Shown: positions 34,489 to 43,288, numbered from the stretch's first letter. The stretch: DNA of 64,000 nucleotides from Alicyclobacillus sendaiensis NBRC 100866 (GCF_001552675.1 NZ_BCRQ01000001.1:43796-107795); one strand, 5' to 3'. The notes: a model not told the origin generated them from the sequence alone. Numbers and translations are program-made.

Positions 34489-35085
34489 ATGACTGGGCAG
34501 ACGACGTTCACGGTCGACAAGCTGATCGACTGCAAGGGGCTTTCTTGCCCGATGCCGATGGTGCGCACGAAGAAGGCCATTGACGAGATGGAGTCTGGCC
34601 AGGTTCTGGAAGTTCTCGCGACCGATCCCGGCTCCGTCGCCGACATCCGCAGCTGGGCGACGCGCACGGGCCACCAGTACCTCGGCACGGTGGAGAAAGA
34701 CGGCGTGTTTCGCCACTACATCCGCAAGGCGGCGCCGGATGAGGTGAAGCCGGAGAAGAAGTACCCGCACGTGGCGACGAACGAGGAGCTCGCCGAGCGG
34801 GTAGCCAAGGGAGACGCCGTCGTGATCGACGTGCGCGAACCGATGGAGTACGCGTTTGGCCACATCCCGGGGGCTGTGTTGGTGCCGCTCGGCTCGCTCG
34901 AAGCCCGCATCGACGAGCTTCGGGCCTACGAAGGCCAAGACATCTACGTGGTCTGCCGCACGGGCAACCGCAGCGACATGGCCTGCCAGATACTTGCCGA
35001 TCACGGCTTCACGCGCGTGAAAAACGTCGTGCCTGGCATGTCGGCATGGAATGGACCCGTGGAACAGTCGGAGGTGGAGGAATGA
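34489..35085 (+). CDS. TusA-rhodanese fusion sulfurtransferase (CstA-like)
   Basis: A 198-residue two-domain protein. Residues 8-80 are TusA with the acceptor Cys20 in KGLSCPMPMVRTKKAI; residues 95-190 are rhodanese with VVIDVREPMEYAFGHIPGA and the active Cys in YVVCRTGNRSDMA. Such fusions collect sulfur from low-molecular-weight persulfides, as CstA does in staphylococci. It overlaps or abuts the dioxygenase gene downstream. Confidence 0.9.
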   Translation: MTGQTTFTVDKLIDCKGLSCPMPMVRTKKAIDEMESGQVLEVLATDPGSVADIRSWATRTGHQYLGTVEKDGVFRHYIRKAAPDEVKPEKKYPHVATNEELAERVAKGDAVVIDVREPMEYAFGHIPGAVLVPLGSLEARIDELRAYEGQDIYVVCRTGNRSDMACQILADHGFTRVKNVVPGMSAWNGPVEQSEVEE

Positions 35086-36221
35086 TGGAACTGACCCTCA
35101 CGGCTTGGACGCCTGCGGAAGTGTATGATCGCATTCTGCGCCGCGAACCGTTTTTCCTGCTCGACGTGCGCAACGAGGACGCGTTTGCGGACTGGCGCAT
35201 CGAGGGGGACGCGATCGAGGCGATGAACGTCCCGTACTTCGACCTGTTGGACGGCGTGGATCAGTTGGTGCCGAAGCTGCCCAAGGACAAGGACATCCTT
35301 GTGGTGTGCGCCAAAGAAGGATCGTCCAAGTTTGTCGCGGAGGAGCTCGTGAAGGCGGGGCTTGAGCGCGTGGCGTATTTGCAGGGCGGCATGCGCGCCT
35401 GGAGCGAGTATCTGCATCCGGTCAAGGTGGGCGATGTCGCTGGCGGCGCCCTGTACCAGTTCCTGCGCGTCGGCAAGGGATGCCTGTCGTACGCCGTCGT
35501 CTCGAACGGTGAGATGGCTGTGGTCGATCCGGCGCGCTTCACGGACGTGTACCTGCACTTCGCCCAGGAGAAGGGCGCGAAGATCGTCGCCGTGATCGAC
35601 ACCCACCTGCACGCGGATCACATCTCAGGCGGGCGCCAGCTGGCGGAGGCCGCGGGCGCGACTTACTACCTGCCGCCGGGCGACGCGGGCGAAGTGACGT
35701 ACGCCTACGAGCCGCTGACGGACGGCAAGGAAATTCGCATTGGCCAAAGCCGAATCGTCATTCGAGCACTCCATTCGCCGGGGCACACGCCGGGCAGCAC
35801 GTCGCTCATTGTCGATGACAAGTATCTGCTCTCTGGCGACATCCTGTTTGTGGGTTCCATCGGCCGCCCGGATCTGGCGGGGCGCGCCAAGGAGTTTGCG
35901 CCGGACTTGCGGCGGACGCTGTACGAGACGTACCGGCAACTTCCGGGCCATCTCCTCGTCCTGCCGGCGCACTACGCGTGGGCGTCCGAGGTGAACGACG
36001 AGGGCGTTGTGGCTGCGACGCTGTCGGAGCTTTACGCGAAGAACCCGGGTCTTCAGATTCAGGACGAGGGCGAATTTGTGACGACTGTGACGGAGAACTT
36101 GCCGCCGCAGCCAAACGCCTATCAGCAGATCCGGATGGTGAACATGGGCAAGCTCGCGCCGACCCCGGACGAGGCGAGCGAGATGGAGATTGGCCCCAAC
36201 CGCTGCGCGGTGCACGGGTGA
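35085..36221 (+). CDS. Rhodanese-persulfide dioxygenase fusion (CstB/ETHE1-like)
   Basis: A 378-residue protein. An N-terminal rhodanese (FFLLDVRNEDAFADWRIEGD, then LVVCAKEGSSKFVAEEL) is fused to a metallo-beta-lactamase-fold non-haem iron dioxygenase with THLHADHISGGRQLAE, HSPGHTPGSTSL and LLSGDILFVGSIGRPDL. It would oxidise glutathione-like or bacillithiol persulfide to sulfite, which the TauE proteins export. In staphylococcal CstB the dioxygenase comes first; here the rhodanese comes first. Start is ATG 35082 or 35085, both beside GGAGGTGG; I chose the second. Confidence 0.92.
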   Translation: MELTLTAWTPAEVYDRILRREPFFLLDVRNEDAFADWRIEGDAIEAMNVPYFDLLDGVDQLVPKLPKDKDILVVCAKEGSSKFVAEELVKAGLERVAYLQGGMRAWSEYLHPVKVGDVAGGALYQFLRVGKGCLSYAVVSNGEMAVVDPARFTDVYLHFAQEKGAKIVAVIDTHLHADHISGGRQLAEAAGATYYLPPGDAGEVTYAYEPLTDGKEIRIGQSRIVIRALHSPGHTPGSTSLIVDDKYLLSGDILFVGSIGRPDLAGRAKEFAPDLRRTLYETYRQLPGHLLVLPAHYAWASEVNDEGVVAATLSELYAKNPGLQIQDEGEFVTTVTENLPPQPNAYQQIRMVNMGKLAPTPDEASEMEIGPNRCAVHG

Positions 36222-36250
36222 GTCTACGAAGCGAGCCAAGGCATTGTTGC

Positions 36251-36286
36251 GCCCGGATCAATACCTGTATGGGTATTGATCCGGGC
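36251..36286 (+). promoter_or_regulatory. Perfect 15-bp inverted repeat containing a second CstR-like operator
   Basis: GCCCGGATCAATACC (36251-36265) and its exact complement (36272-36286) surround six bases. The centre, ATACCTGTATGGGTAT (36261-36276), matches 12 of 16 positions of the operator at 33447-33462. It lies between the dioxygenase and tauE genes, so it may control an internal tauE-cstR transcript. Confidence 0.65.
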
Positions 36287-36315
36287 GGAGTACTACGATT
36301 TGAGGGGGAAGCTCG

Positions 36316-37116
36316 ATGGTCGCGCTGAGTGGCTTACAGATTGTGCTTGCCATCGCATGTGGCGGGGTCGTCGGCTTCACGCTGGGGCTCATCGGCGGCG
36401 GTGGATCCATCCTCGCCGTCCCCTTGCTGCTCTATGTGGTCGGGATCCACAACGCCCATATCGTCATCGGGACGACGGCGCTCGCCGTGGCGGTCAACGC
36501 GTGGATCAACCTCATCCCGCATTGGCGGCACGGCCACGTGCGATGGAAGCCCGCCATATCCTTTGCCATCCCAGGCGCCATCGGGGCGGTGGTGGGCTCC
36601 ATCTTTGGCAAGATGCTCAACGGGAAGGCGCTTTTATTTCTGTTCGCGCTTCTCATTCTGGTCATCGCGGTTCGCACGCTGATCCAGGCGCGCCGCGGCA
36701 GTGCGAAGCCCGCGGCCGCGGATTCCGCCGGATCGTTCCGATGGGGGCGAGTGCTTGCCACGGGCGGCGCTACGGGGCTGTTGTCTGGATTCTTTGGCAT
36801 CGGCGGCGGATTTTTGATTGTGCCTGGCCTCATGTTTGCGACGGGGATGGAGATGATTGACGCCATCGGGAGCTCGCTGGTGTCGGTTGGGCTCTTCGGC
36901 GTCACCACAGCCGTCTCGTACGCGGCCTCGGGACTCGTGGCGTGGAACGTGTTTGCGCTGTACGTGCTCGGCGGGATCGCCGGCGGATTTTTGGGCACGA
37001 TCGTCTCGACGAAGTTGGGCAGCCGCAAGTCGCTGCTTCAGACCATCTTCGGCTCGATCCTCGTGCTTGTTGCACTTTATATGTTGTACGATAACATCAG
37101 TATCTTGATCCACTGA
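36316..37116 (+). CDS. tauE: TauE/SafE-family sulfite exporter
   Basis: A 266-residue membrane protein with about eight helices and the paired repeats GFTLGLIGGGGSILAVPLLL and GLLSGFFGIGGGFLIVPGLM. In cst operons TauE removes the sulfite or thiosulfate made by persulfide oxidation. ATG follows GAGGGGGAA. A second family member is encoded divergently at 32603, so this locus has two exporters. Confidence 0.9.
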   Translation: MVALSGLQIVLAIACGGVVGFTLGLIGGGGSILAVPLLLYVVGIHNAHIVIGTTALAVAVNAWINLIPHWRHGHVRWKPAISFAIPGAIGAVVGSIFGKMLNGKALLFLFALLILVIAVRTLIQARRGSAKPAAADSAGSFRWGRVLATGGATGLLSGFFGIGGGFLIVPGLMFATGMEMIDAIGSSLVSVGLFGVTTAVSYAASGLVAWNVFALYVLGGIAGGFLGTIVSTKLGSRKSLLQTIFGSILVLVALYMLYDNISILIH

Positions 37117-37172
37117 GGCCGGCTTCTCGGATGCCGCCCGTCCGACATTGCGGCGACAAAGGTGGGATTCTT

Positions 37173-37433
37173 ATGGAATACAACGTTCAGATGAAAAACC
37201 GCCTGAAGCGCATCGAAGGACAGGTGCGCGGGGTGCTTGGCATGATGGAACAGGGCAAGAGCTGCAAAGAAGTCGTGAATCAGCTCACGGCCATTCGCAC
37301 GGCGGTCGATCGCGTCATCATGTATGTCGTCGGCGAAAACATGGAACAGTGCATCCGCGAAGAGTTGGCGGGCAACGGCTCCGCGGAGCACGTCATCCAA
37401 GAGGCCATCGATCTGCTCATGAAGAGCCGCTGA
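37173..37433 (+). CDS. cstR: Persulfide-sensing repressor CstR
   Basis: An 86-residue CsoR-family repressor (MKNRLKRIEGQVRGVLGMME). It keeps the two sulfur-sensing cysteines, Cys31 in GKSCKEVV and Cys60 in NMEQCIREE, but has Asn where CsoR has the copper-binding His, so persulfide and not Cu(I) should be the signal. It probably represses the operon it ends, through the ATACCT-N4-GGGTAT sites. Its last 17 bp overlap the convergent thioesterase gene. Compare the true CsoR at 13882. Confidence 0.9.
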   Translation: MEYNVQMKNRLKRIEGQVRGVLGMMEQGKSCKEVVNQLTAIRTAVDRVIMYVVGENMEQCIREELAGNGSAEHVIQEAIDLLMKSR

Positions 37434-38235
37434 TGGGCGCCTTCATGTACACGAGCTGCGTCGTGGTCGCCAAGAGCTCACCGTCCTGAGACCACACTTC
37501 GCCGACTTGGTCGAAGTAGCCGTGGGAAAAGCCGGTGGCCCGGGCGACGCCGAGCAGCTCGTTTGTCCCTTGGCGGAAAATGGTCTCTGGGTCGGCGAGA
37601 AAATAGACCGTGAACGTCACGGTCCCGATGGGCACGGGCCGCTTCAGTTTGACATAGACGCGCGGCACGAAGGTGTCGCAGAGCGCGGCGAGCGCGGCGT
37701 GATCGAGCGGGCGCGGCGGATCGTCCCGCATCCACTGGTAGGTGGTGGCGTCCTGAACGTCGTCGAACGCCGAGCCGCGGATGAGGCGAACATGGTACCA
37801 CTGCATCCACGGGAGCGGCGCGGGTGCGACGAACCTCGGGACGTCGGCTGGTCTTGGCACGTCGGGCATGACAGCCTCCGTGTGCACGAACGATTCGCGC
37901 CGCATACCGAAGACGGCTGTGGCGGTGGTGATGACCTCCCCATCCTGCATCATGGTCAGCATGAAATGCTGGGTCGAGCGGTTCGTGCGGACGGGGATGG
38001 CCTCGATGACGAACGGAGCCACCTTGGCGGGCGCCGCGAAGTTGACCGTCAGCGCAAGCGGATGGCCGAGGCGTTCGGGATGGGACAGGGCGGCTTTGAG
38101 CATGGTGGCCGCGGTCACACCGCCGAACGGCCCCACCATGTTGTAGTACTCGGCCTTCACGTGCCCGTGAAACCGTTGGCCGTCATACGAGAGCGCGGTC
38201 GCCTCGTCGAATGCGTGGGTCACAAGCTGAGACAT
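37417..38235 (-). CDS. Double-hotdog acyl-CoA thioesterase-like protein
   Basis: A 272-residue protein with two hotdog halves. The first has YYNMVGPFGGVTAATMLKA (ligand-binding helix), the second TYQWMRDDPPRPLDHAALAA and the motif TNELLGVARATGFSHGYFD. It probably hydrolyses an acyl-CoA; substrate unknown. ATG 38235 follows GAGGAGG. A small inverted repeat ATATG-N6-CATAT (38273-38288) lies upstream. It has no evident link to the sulfur operon on the opposite strand. Confidence 0.75.
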   Translation of the reverse strand: MSQLVTHAFDEATALSYDGQRFHGHVKAEYYNMVGPFGGVTAATMLKAALSHPERLGHPLALTVNFAAPAKVAPFVIEAIPVRTNRSTQHFMLTMMQDGEVITTATAVFGMRRESFVHTEAVMPDVPRPADVPRFVAPAPLPWMQWYHVRLIRGSAFDDVQDATTYQWMRDDPPRPLDHAALAALCDTFVPRVYVKLKRPVPIGTVTFTVYFLADPETIFRQGTNELLGVARATGFSHGYFDQVGEVWSQDGELLATTTQLVYMKAPISGSS

Positions 38236-38627
38236 GAGATCCTCCTCAAAGGGCGGCCGATGCCGGATTCGAATATGAAATAGCATATCAAATGAAAAAT
38301 CAGCAGGAAAGCGCATCCGTTCCCAGGGATCTGCCACTCCAGGGGCCAAAATTGCACGACGTTGGTCCGTTGAGGACCTTGACGACCAATCCTAGGAAGA
38401 CTACGATGGGTGCGTCAGGCTGTCCTTCGGAGCGTCGAGCGCAGGCCCCATTGACGGTAAGGAAGGAAGCGTTATCTCGGGATTGCTCCGCTTCTCGCCT
38501 CCGCCGGAGGCACGCGTTCCCATGAAGGTTTCTGAGAATTGGGAAAGAGATGGGAGGTCTGCGTCGCTTTCGCTCCTCGCTCGCGCCGTCCCCATGCGCG
38601 AATCATGCAGAGAGGGGAAGTGGCACT
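38236..38627. other. Interval between the thioesterase and the orphan csb2
   Basis: About 390 bp. It should contain the thioesterase promoter on the minus strand and a promoter for csb2. I looked for leftovers of csx17, csb1 or CRISPR repeats and saw none. Confidence 0.4.
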
Positions 38628-40154
38628 GTGATTGGAATCTCCTTCCGTTTTGCCGCAGGCGCGCACCCTGTGCCGCTCGAGTATCCCTTGGAATCAGACG
38701 TGGAATGGCCCCCTTCGCCGTGGCGCCTTTTGCGCGCGCTCGCCATCACCGCCATCCACATGCGCTTGCACGCGTCAAGCCTCGGCGCGCTTCACTCCCT
38801 CGTGGAAGCGCTCTCGCTTGAGCCGCCGGTCTACACGCTCCCTCCTGGCGCCGAAATCGCCCGCCGAGGCGCGGAAGGTCACGCGCCGCGTTTCGTCCTG
38901 CGCGTCCCGCGTCCATCCGCCCTGTGCGTGTCCTGGCCTCATCTGACCCTCACGCGGGCTGAACTCGAGATCCTGGAGCGCATCCTGGCCGAATTTCCAT
39001 CCGCATGGTCGGCCGAGGACTGGCTTTGTTGCGACGTGTTGCACGACTTGCCGGATCGGGTGGACGCGCGCCCGGTCTCGTTCACGGACACGGGAGAGGA
39101 GGAGGCGCACCGGGTCTTGATGCAGTGGCTGTGTCCGCTGCCTTCGCACGTGTGGGTGAACGCCTCGTCCTCAGGCACCATTGCCGGCAGGCGACTCGCC
39201 CACCTGTTCGACGCCCTGACCCAAGTCGCTGACGGTGTGCCGACGCCCGCTGCGCAGCGGGTGACCTATGCCGTGCAGGGATTCGCGGCGCGGGAATCGC
39301 GGCGGACGCGGCGCTCGTATCGCCTGTTGGTCGCTCGAGAACAGGTGAACGCCGCTCGCTACGCCATTGCAGCCGCGAGTCGCCCGCGCGTGACGGATGC
39401 CCTGGACATCTCAGAAGTGTTTCACCAGTCCATCCTGAGCCGCTACGATGACCGCGAGGAGCCGGCTCCGCTCATCATCACGGGCCACGAGCCCAACGAG
39501 CCGGGGGCGGTGAGCCGGCGGGGCCACCAGCACGTATTTGTGCTGCCGGAAGATCTCGATCACGACGGCCTCCTGGATCACGTCCTCATCTACGCGCAGG
39601 AGCCGTTTCCCGAGGGCGTGATCGCAGCGCTCGAGCGCATCCGCACGCTCGTCACGCCGGATTGGTGGCCGGGCCCGAAGCGAAGGTGGCGCGTCTCGCT
39701 CGAAGACCTGTGGCGCGTTCCGAGGGCTGGCGAAGCTTTGGCGCCTATGCCTGAAGATCACCTGATAGGCCCCGCGCGCATTTTCGCGTCCATCACGCCG
39801 TATCTTCACCCTTGGCACGCCAAGCACGGCGGGACCAAGTTCGGGCCCGTGGAGCAGATTCGCAAGGAACTCAAGCTCCGTGGCCTGCCGGAACCCGTGG
39901 CCATCACGCCGCTCGCGGCGGCGCACGTCGCGGGACAGCCCGTGCCCGCGCACAAATTCCGTCGGCTGCGCTACGGCAAGCGACAGAACATCCCCGGCCG
40001 GTGGGGGTCGTTCTGGCGACTGGAGTTTGCCGAGCCGGTGTACGGGCCCATTGCGCTCGGCGCCAACTGCCATTTTGGCATGGGCTTGTTTGCCGCCGAT
40101 GTGGACGAGGCGGATCGAGCCTACAGCTCGACCGAAGATGCCGAGATGACGTGA
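38628..40154 (+). CDS. Orphan Csb2 (Cas5-Cas6 fusion), copy B
   Basis: A 508-residue paralogue of the Csb2 at 30884. It matches throughout: VIGISFRFAAGAHPVPLEYP, DVEWPPSPWRLLRALAI, ITPYLHPWHAKHGGTKFGP and GPIALGANCHFGMGLFAAD. It is about 35 residues shorter than copy A and clearly diverged, yet keeps the Gly-rich loop. GTG 38628 follows GAGGGGAAG and makes the protein start at the same point as the homologous core. No cas gene or repeat adjoins it. It may offer an alternative crRNA processing or capping subunit, or be left from a second locus. Confidence 0.85.
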   Translation: MIGISFRFAAGAHPVPLEYPLESDVEWPPSPWRLLRALAITAIHMRLHASSLGALHSLVEALSLEPPVYTLPPGAEIARRGAEGHAPRFVLRVPRPSALCVSWPHLTLTRAELEILERILAEFPSAWSAEDWLCCDVLHDLPDRVDARPVSFTDTGEEEAHRVLMQWLCPLPSHVWVNASSSGTIAGRRLAHLFDALTQVADGVPTPAAQRVTYAVQGFAARESRRTRRSYRLLVAREQVNAARYAIAAASRPRVTDALDISEVFHQSILSRYDDREEPAPLIITGHEPNEPGAVSRRGHQHVFVLPEDLDHDGLLDHVLIYAQEPFPEGVIAALERIRTLVTPDWWPGPKRRWRVSLEDLWRVPRAGEALAPMPEDHLIGPARIFASITPYLHPWHAKHGGTKFGPVEQIRKELKLRGLPEPVAITPLAAAHVAGQPVPAHKFRRLRYGKRQNIPGRWGSFWRLEFAEPVYGPIALGANCHFGMGLFAADVDEADRAYSSTEDAEMT

Positions 40155-40269
40155 CGACGGGCGTGGCAGTGGGGTGGGTCACATTTCCTGATTCTCCTGC
40201 AACCTGTGCGCCGTGGGCCACATAGCCCCCTCTTCCTCCGGGAACACGAGGAGGAGGAGGTGATTGCAG

Positions 40270-41658
40270 TTGATCAGGTGGGTTCGCCTGCTTGCAATCA
40301 CGGGCGCAGCCATGGGCGCGGCAGCCGCGGCGCTGCCGAGCGCGGTCCGCGCGGTCGAGGGTCCGAGCGCGGCTCGCAGTCCGCACCCGGCGGCGGTGGC
40401 GTGGCAGTCGACTTCCGCCGCGCCGATGGTCTATGGCCTGCGCCGGTTTCCGTATCCGTACCGAGCCATGCTGGCGATCTCGTCGGACGCAGACAGTCAG
40501 ACGCTGCGCAAGTTCAACCTCGTGCACCGGTTCATCAACACGACGGAAGCGACGCCCATCGGCAAAGGGCTCGGGCTCGACTACGCGGACTCGTTTTTCG
40601 TGTATACCGCAAACGACCAGCGCCACATCGTGGACGAAGTGGGGCGCGTTCCGCTCCAGCGCGAGCTCTCGTACTTCCTCGGGACGAGCCAGTCGCCCTA
40701 CGGCGCGAAGGCCATTCACGCCTACATCCAGCATGGCTGGATCGACACCCTGCATACCTACGGCGACTTCAGCCAAGTCGACCAGCACACCACGCGGTTT
40801 CGTCGGCAACTGGCCGCACAAGCCGTCGCCGCGCTAAGGGCGAACGGCGACGTCGTGGACGTCTGGACGGACCACGGCAACCGGTCCAACGTCGACAACT
40901 TCGGCGCCCGCGGCCGCGGCCGGTTTTACGCGTACCAGCAGGGAGACCTGCCGAGATCGCCCTACTACCACACGGATCTCACCCTTCCCTATGGCATCCA
41001 GTTTGTGTGGCCGGACATCTCCAGCAACGTGTTCTCGCGCCCATCGGTGGTGTTTCCGCTGCGGTTGGCCGATGGGCGGTGGGTGTGGGGATTTTGGCGC
41101 TATACGAACGAGCGCTACACGCCGCGGGGGGCGGTCGTCTGGAACTGGACGCCGTATGGGCTCGACGAGCAGCTCTCCGAGGCGCACCTGGCTCGGCTTG
41201 AGGCGGACGGCGGGTTTGCCGTGGTGGCGCAGCACCTGTGCGGCGCGCCGTATCCCGGCGTCCTGCCGAGGGACGCCGTGGCAGCGCTCGAGCGCCTCGC
41301 CCGGCACGAGCAGAGCGGCAGGCTGCTCGTGACGCGCACCAGCCGCCTGCTTCACTACAACGTCACCCGGGATCACCTCCGCTACGATGTGACGCACGCC
41401 TTCGGCCGCACGTATATCCACATCCGAGCGGTGGACGATCCCGTCTTGGGCCGCCATGCCCCGACGCTCGACGAGGTGCGCGGGATCACGTTCTACACGG
41501 ACAACCCGCGCCGGACAGTGCTGGAGCTCGGCGATCGGCCCATCGATCCCGCCATGGTCGTTCATTACCCTTCCGACGGCGTCCACCCGTCCATCGGGAT
41601 CCGCTGGTACCCCAAGGATACGGCCGATCACGCCATCGACGTCCCGGGCGTGTCCTAG
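40270..41658 (+). CDS. Secreted protein of unknown function, polysaccharide-deacetylase-like features
   Basis: A 462-residue protein with a signal peptide (IRWVRLLAITGAAMGAAAAA then LPSAVRA). The mature part has short Asp/His-rich motifs at strand ends, such as MLAISSDADS, DTLHTYGDFSQ, VDVWTDHGNRSNVDNFG and VVAQHLCG, a pattern seen in NodB-like deacetylases and related sugar enzymes, but no full NodB signature. I do not assign an activity. TTG 40270 is six bases after GGAGGTGA; the TTG at 40264 is too close. Confidence 0.65.
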   Translation: MIRWVRLLAITGAAMGAAAAALPSAVRAVEGPSAARSPHPAAVAWQSTSAAPMVYGLRRFPYPYRAMLAISSDADSQTLRKFNLVHRFINTTEATPIGKGLGLDYADSFFVYTANDQRHIVDEVGRVPLQRELSYFLGTSQSPYGAKAIHAYIQHGWIDTLHTYGDFSQVDQHTTRFRRQLAAQAVAALRANGDVVDVWTDHGNRSNVDNFGARGRGRFYAYQQGDLPRSPYYHTDLTLPYGIQFVWPDISSNVFSRPSVVFPLRLADGRWVWGFWRYTNERYTPRGAVVWNWTPYGLDEQLSEAHLARLEADGGFAVVAQHLCGAPYPGVLPRDAVAALERLARHEQSGRLLVTRTSRLLHYNVTRDHLRYDVTHAFGRTYIHIRAVDDPVLGRHAPTLDEVRGITFYTDNPRRTVLELGDRPIDPAMVVHYPSDGVHPSIGIRWYPKDTADHAIDVPGVS

Positions 41659-41785
41659 GCGTTTCACACAGGGAACTTTGCGCGGGCTGGCCTCATCCGG
41701 GACACGCGCCGCGCCAAGAAGCCCGGCGGCCCAGTATCCTGTAGTATCCCGCGAATACTCAGGGTCGAAAGGGAGGATACACGCC

Positions 41786-41983
41786 ATGATGAAGCCGTGT
41801 CCGCCGATTGTATGTCCGCCTATCTACGAGTACAACGACTGCTACGTGTGCCGGGAGGTGCCCATCATTCAGCCCGTGGTGCGGGTCAATCGCCAGTTCA
41901 TCGTCAACGTCCCGCGCTACGTCGTGCAGCCCGAGACGAAGAACGTGACGGTCGATCCCGGCTGCCCCGGAGGCAACTGCTGA
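41786..41983 (+). CDS. Small Cys-rich protein, possible spore coat component
   Basis: A 65-residue protein with six Cys, clustered at both ends (KPCPPIVCPPIYEYNDCYVC and DPGCPGGNC), and a Val/Pro-rich middle (VVRVNRQFIVNVPRYVVQP). ATG follows GGGAGG. CotD-like coat proteins have similar Pro/Val and Cys composition, but the match is weak. A terminator follows. Confidence 0.6.
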   Translation: MMKPCPPIVCPPIYEYNDCYVCREVPIIQPVVRVNRQFIVNVPRYVVQPETKNVTVDPGCPGGNC

Positions 41984-42014
41984 GCCCTCCGCCTGAACAC
42001 GCGCAGGCTCAGTG

Positions 42015-42056
42015 AATCGGCTGTTCCGCCACGCGCGGAGCGGCCGATTTTTGTTT
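42015..42056 (+). terminator. Rho-independent terminator
   Basis: Stem AATCGGC...TCCGC / GCGGA...GCCGATT with TTTTTG after it, 32 bp past the small Cys-rich gene. Confidence 0.8.
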
Positions 42057-42245
42057 TCCAGCTTCTTGTATGCCGTGGACGCGGGTACAATGGAGGCGAG
42101 AGGGGCGTGCGGCTTTCGCAGGGCCCATCCTTTCGGTGAACCGCGGCGGGGTGGGAGGCGTCTATCGTGCGGATCGCTGCGGCTCTGTCCATGGCGCGCC
42201 TGGCTTGGGGGCGGACCGACGCTCGCCGACGGAGGTGATGCCCGT

Positions 42246-42779
42246 TTGGAACAAGCGGACCTCGAACTGATACGCCGAGCGCGGCACGGTGATCCGCAGG
42301 CGATTGAAACCATCGTGCGCAATTATCAGTCCTTTGTATATCGAACAGCCTATGGCATTCTGCAGAACGCCGCGGACGCCGAAGATGCGACGCAGGAAGC
42401 GTTCATCCGCGCGTTTCGCTCGCTCGGACGGCTTCGCGAGGACCGCACGTTTCCGACGTGGCTCGCGCGCATCGCGGTCCGCATCTCGCTCGACATGGTG
42501 CAGGCCAAAGCGCGCCGCGCGCAAGATCCCACGGAGGAGATCCACGGTTCCGTCGCTGGCGGCGAGGACGCCGCCTCGCTGCGGATCGATCTCGAGCGCG
42601 CATTGGCGAAGCTCAGTCCCGAGCACCGGACCGTGATCGTCCTGCGGGCGTTCCACGGGCTGGAGTACGACGAGATCGCTGAAGTGCTCGACATCCCCAT
42701 CGGCACCGTGCGATCCCGCCTGCACCACGCGCGCATGCAGTTGCGCATGCATCTGAGCGGCGAGAGGGGTGATAGCTGA
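42246..42779 (+). CDS. ECF sigma factor (SigW-like)
   Basis: A 177-residue extracytoplasmic-function sigma factor. Region 2 reads AIETIVRNYQSFVYRTAYG then ILQNAADAEDATQEAFIRAF; region 4 reads LSPEHRTVIVLRAFHGLEYD then EIAEVLDIPIGTVRSRLHHA. TTG 42246 is used because GGAGGTGATG precedes it and the protein then begins with a normal EQADLELIRRARHGD. It is joined to an anti-sigma gene by overlapping stop and start, so the pair forms an envelope-stress switch. Confidence 0.9.
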   Translation: MEQADLELIRRARHGDPQAIETIVRNYQSFVYRTAYGILQNAADAEDATQEAFIRAFRSLGRLREDRTFPTWLARIAVRISLDMVQAKARRAQDPTEEIHGSVAGGEDAASLRIDLERALAKLSPEHRTVIVLRAFHGLEYDEIAEVLDIPIGTVRSRLHHARMQLRMHLSGERGDS

Positions 42780-43288
42780 TGCAATCGTGTGAGTTCGTGG
42801 AGCCCATGTTGTCCGCGTACCTGGACGGCGAGCTCGCGAAAGACGACAGGGACTGCGTGGAGGCGCATCTCGAGGTCTGCGCCCGTTGCCAGCGCCTCGT
42901 CGATGCCCTGCGGGCCGACGATCACGCGCTCGCGTCGTGGGCGAGAACGCTCGCGGCACCGGCCGACATGCCGATGCGCGTCCTGAATGCCCTCGGCCTG
43001 TCGCGCCAAGAGGTGCAGTCCCGTCGCCTCGCCTACGTGTACTTCGCGAGCCTGGCTGTTGGGGTGGCGCTCGTGCTCGCCGCTGTGAGCCTGCCCGCCG
43101 CATCGCTGGCGGCCATCCTGTTCCACTTTGCGCTCGCCATAATCCGCGCGCTGTTCGCGCTGCCTTGGTCCGTGCACGCCGAGTGGCTCGTGGTGTTGGG
43201 CGCGCTGTGCCTCGTCATCCTCGTGCTGTCGCTCACGTTTCTGCGCCGGGCGCTTCATTGGACCAGAAGCGAGGTTGTCTGGCGATGA
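42779..43288 (+). CDS. Zinc-finger anti-sigma factor
   Basis: A 169-residue membrane protein. The ZAS zinc motif His30-x3-Cys34-x2-Cys37 (VEAHLEVCARC) is at the N-terminus, with Cys26 nearby. Two hydrophobic segments follow (YVYFASLAVGVALVLAAVS and WLVVLGALCLVILVLSLTF), separated by a further hydrophobic stretch. It should hold the ECF sigma factor at the membrane until proteolysis. The start overlaps the sigma stop by one base; the end overlaps the next gene by four. Confidence 0.88.
   Translation: MQSCEFVEPMLSAYLDGELAKDDRDCVEAHLEVCARCQRLVDALRADDHALASWARTLAAPADMPMRVLNALGLSRQEVQSRRLAYVYFASLAVGVALVLAAVSLPAASLAAILFHFALAIIRALFALPWSVHAEWLVVLGALCLVILVLSLTFLRRALHWTRSEVVWR

Noticed and set aside
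38236..38627. Possible remnant of csx17 or csb1 before the orphan csb2.
   Set aside because: Translation in all plus frames showed no recognisable Csx17 or Csb1 segment.
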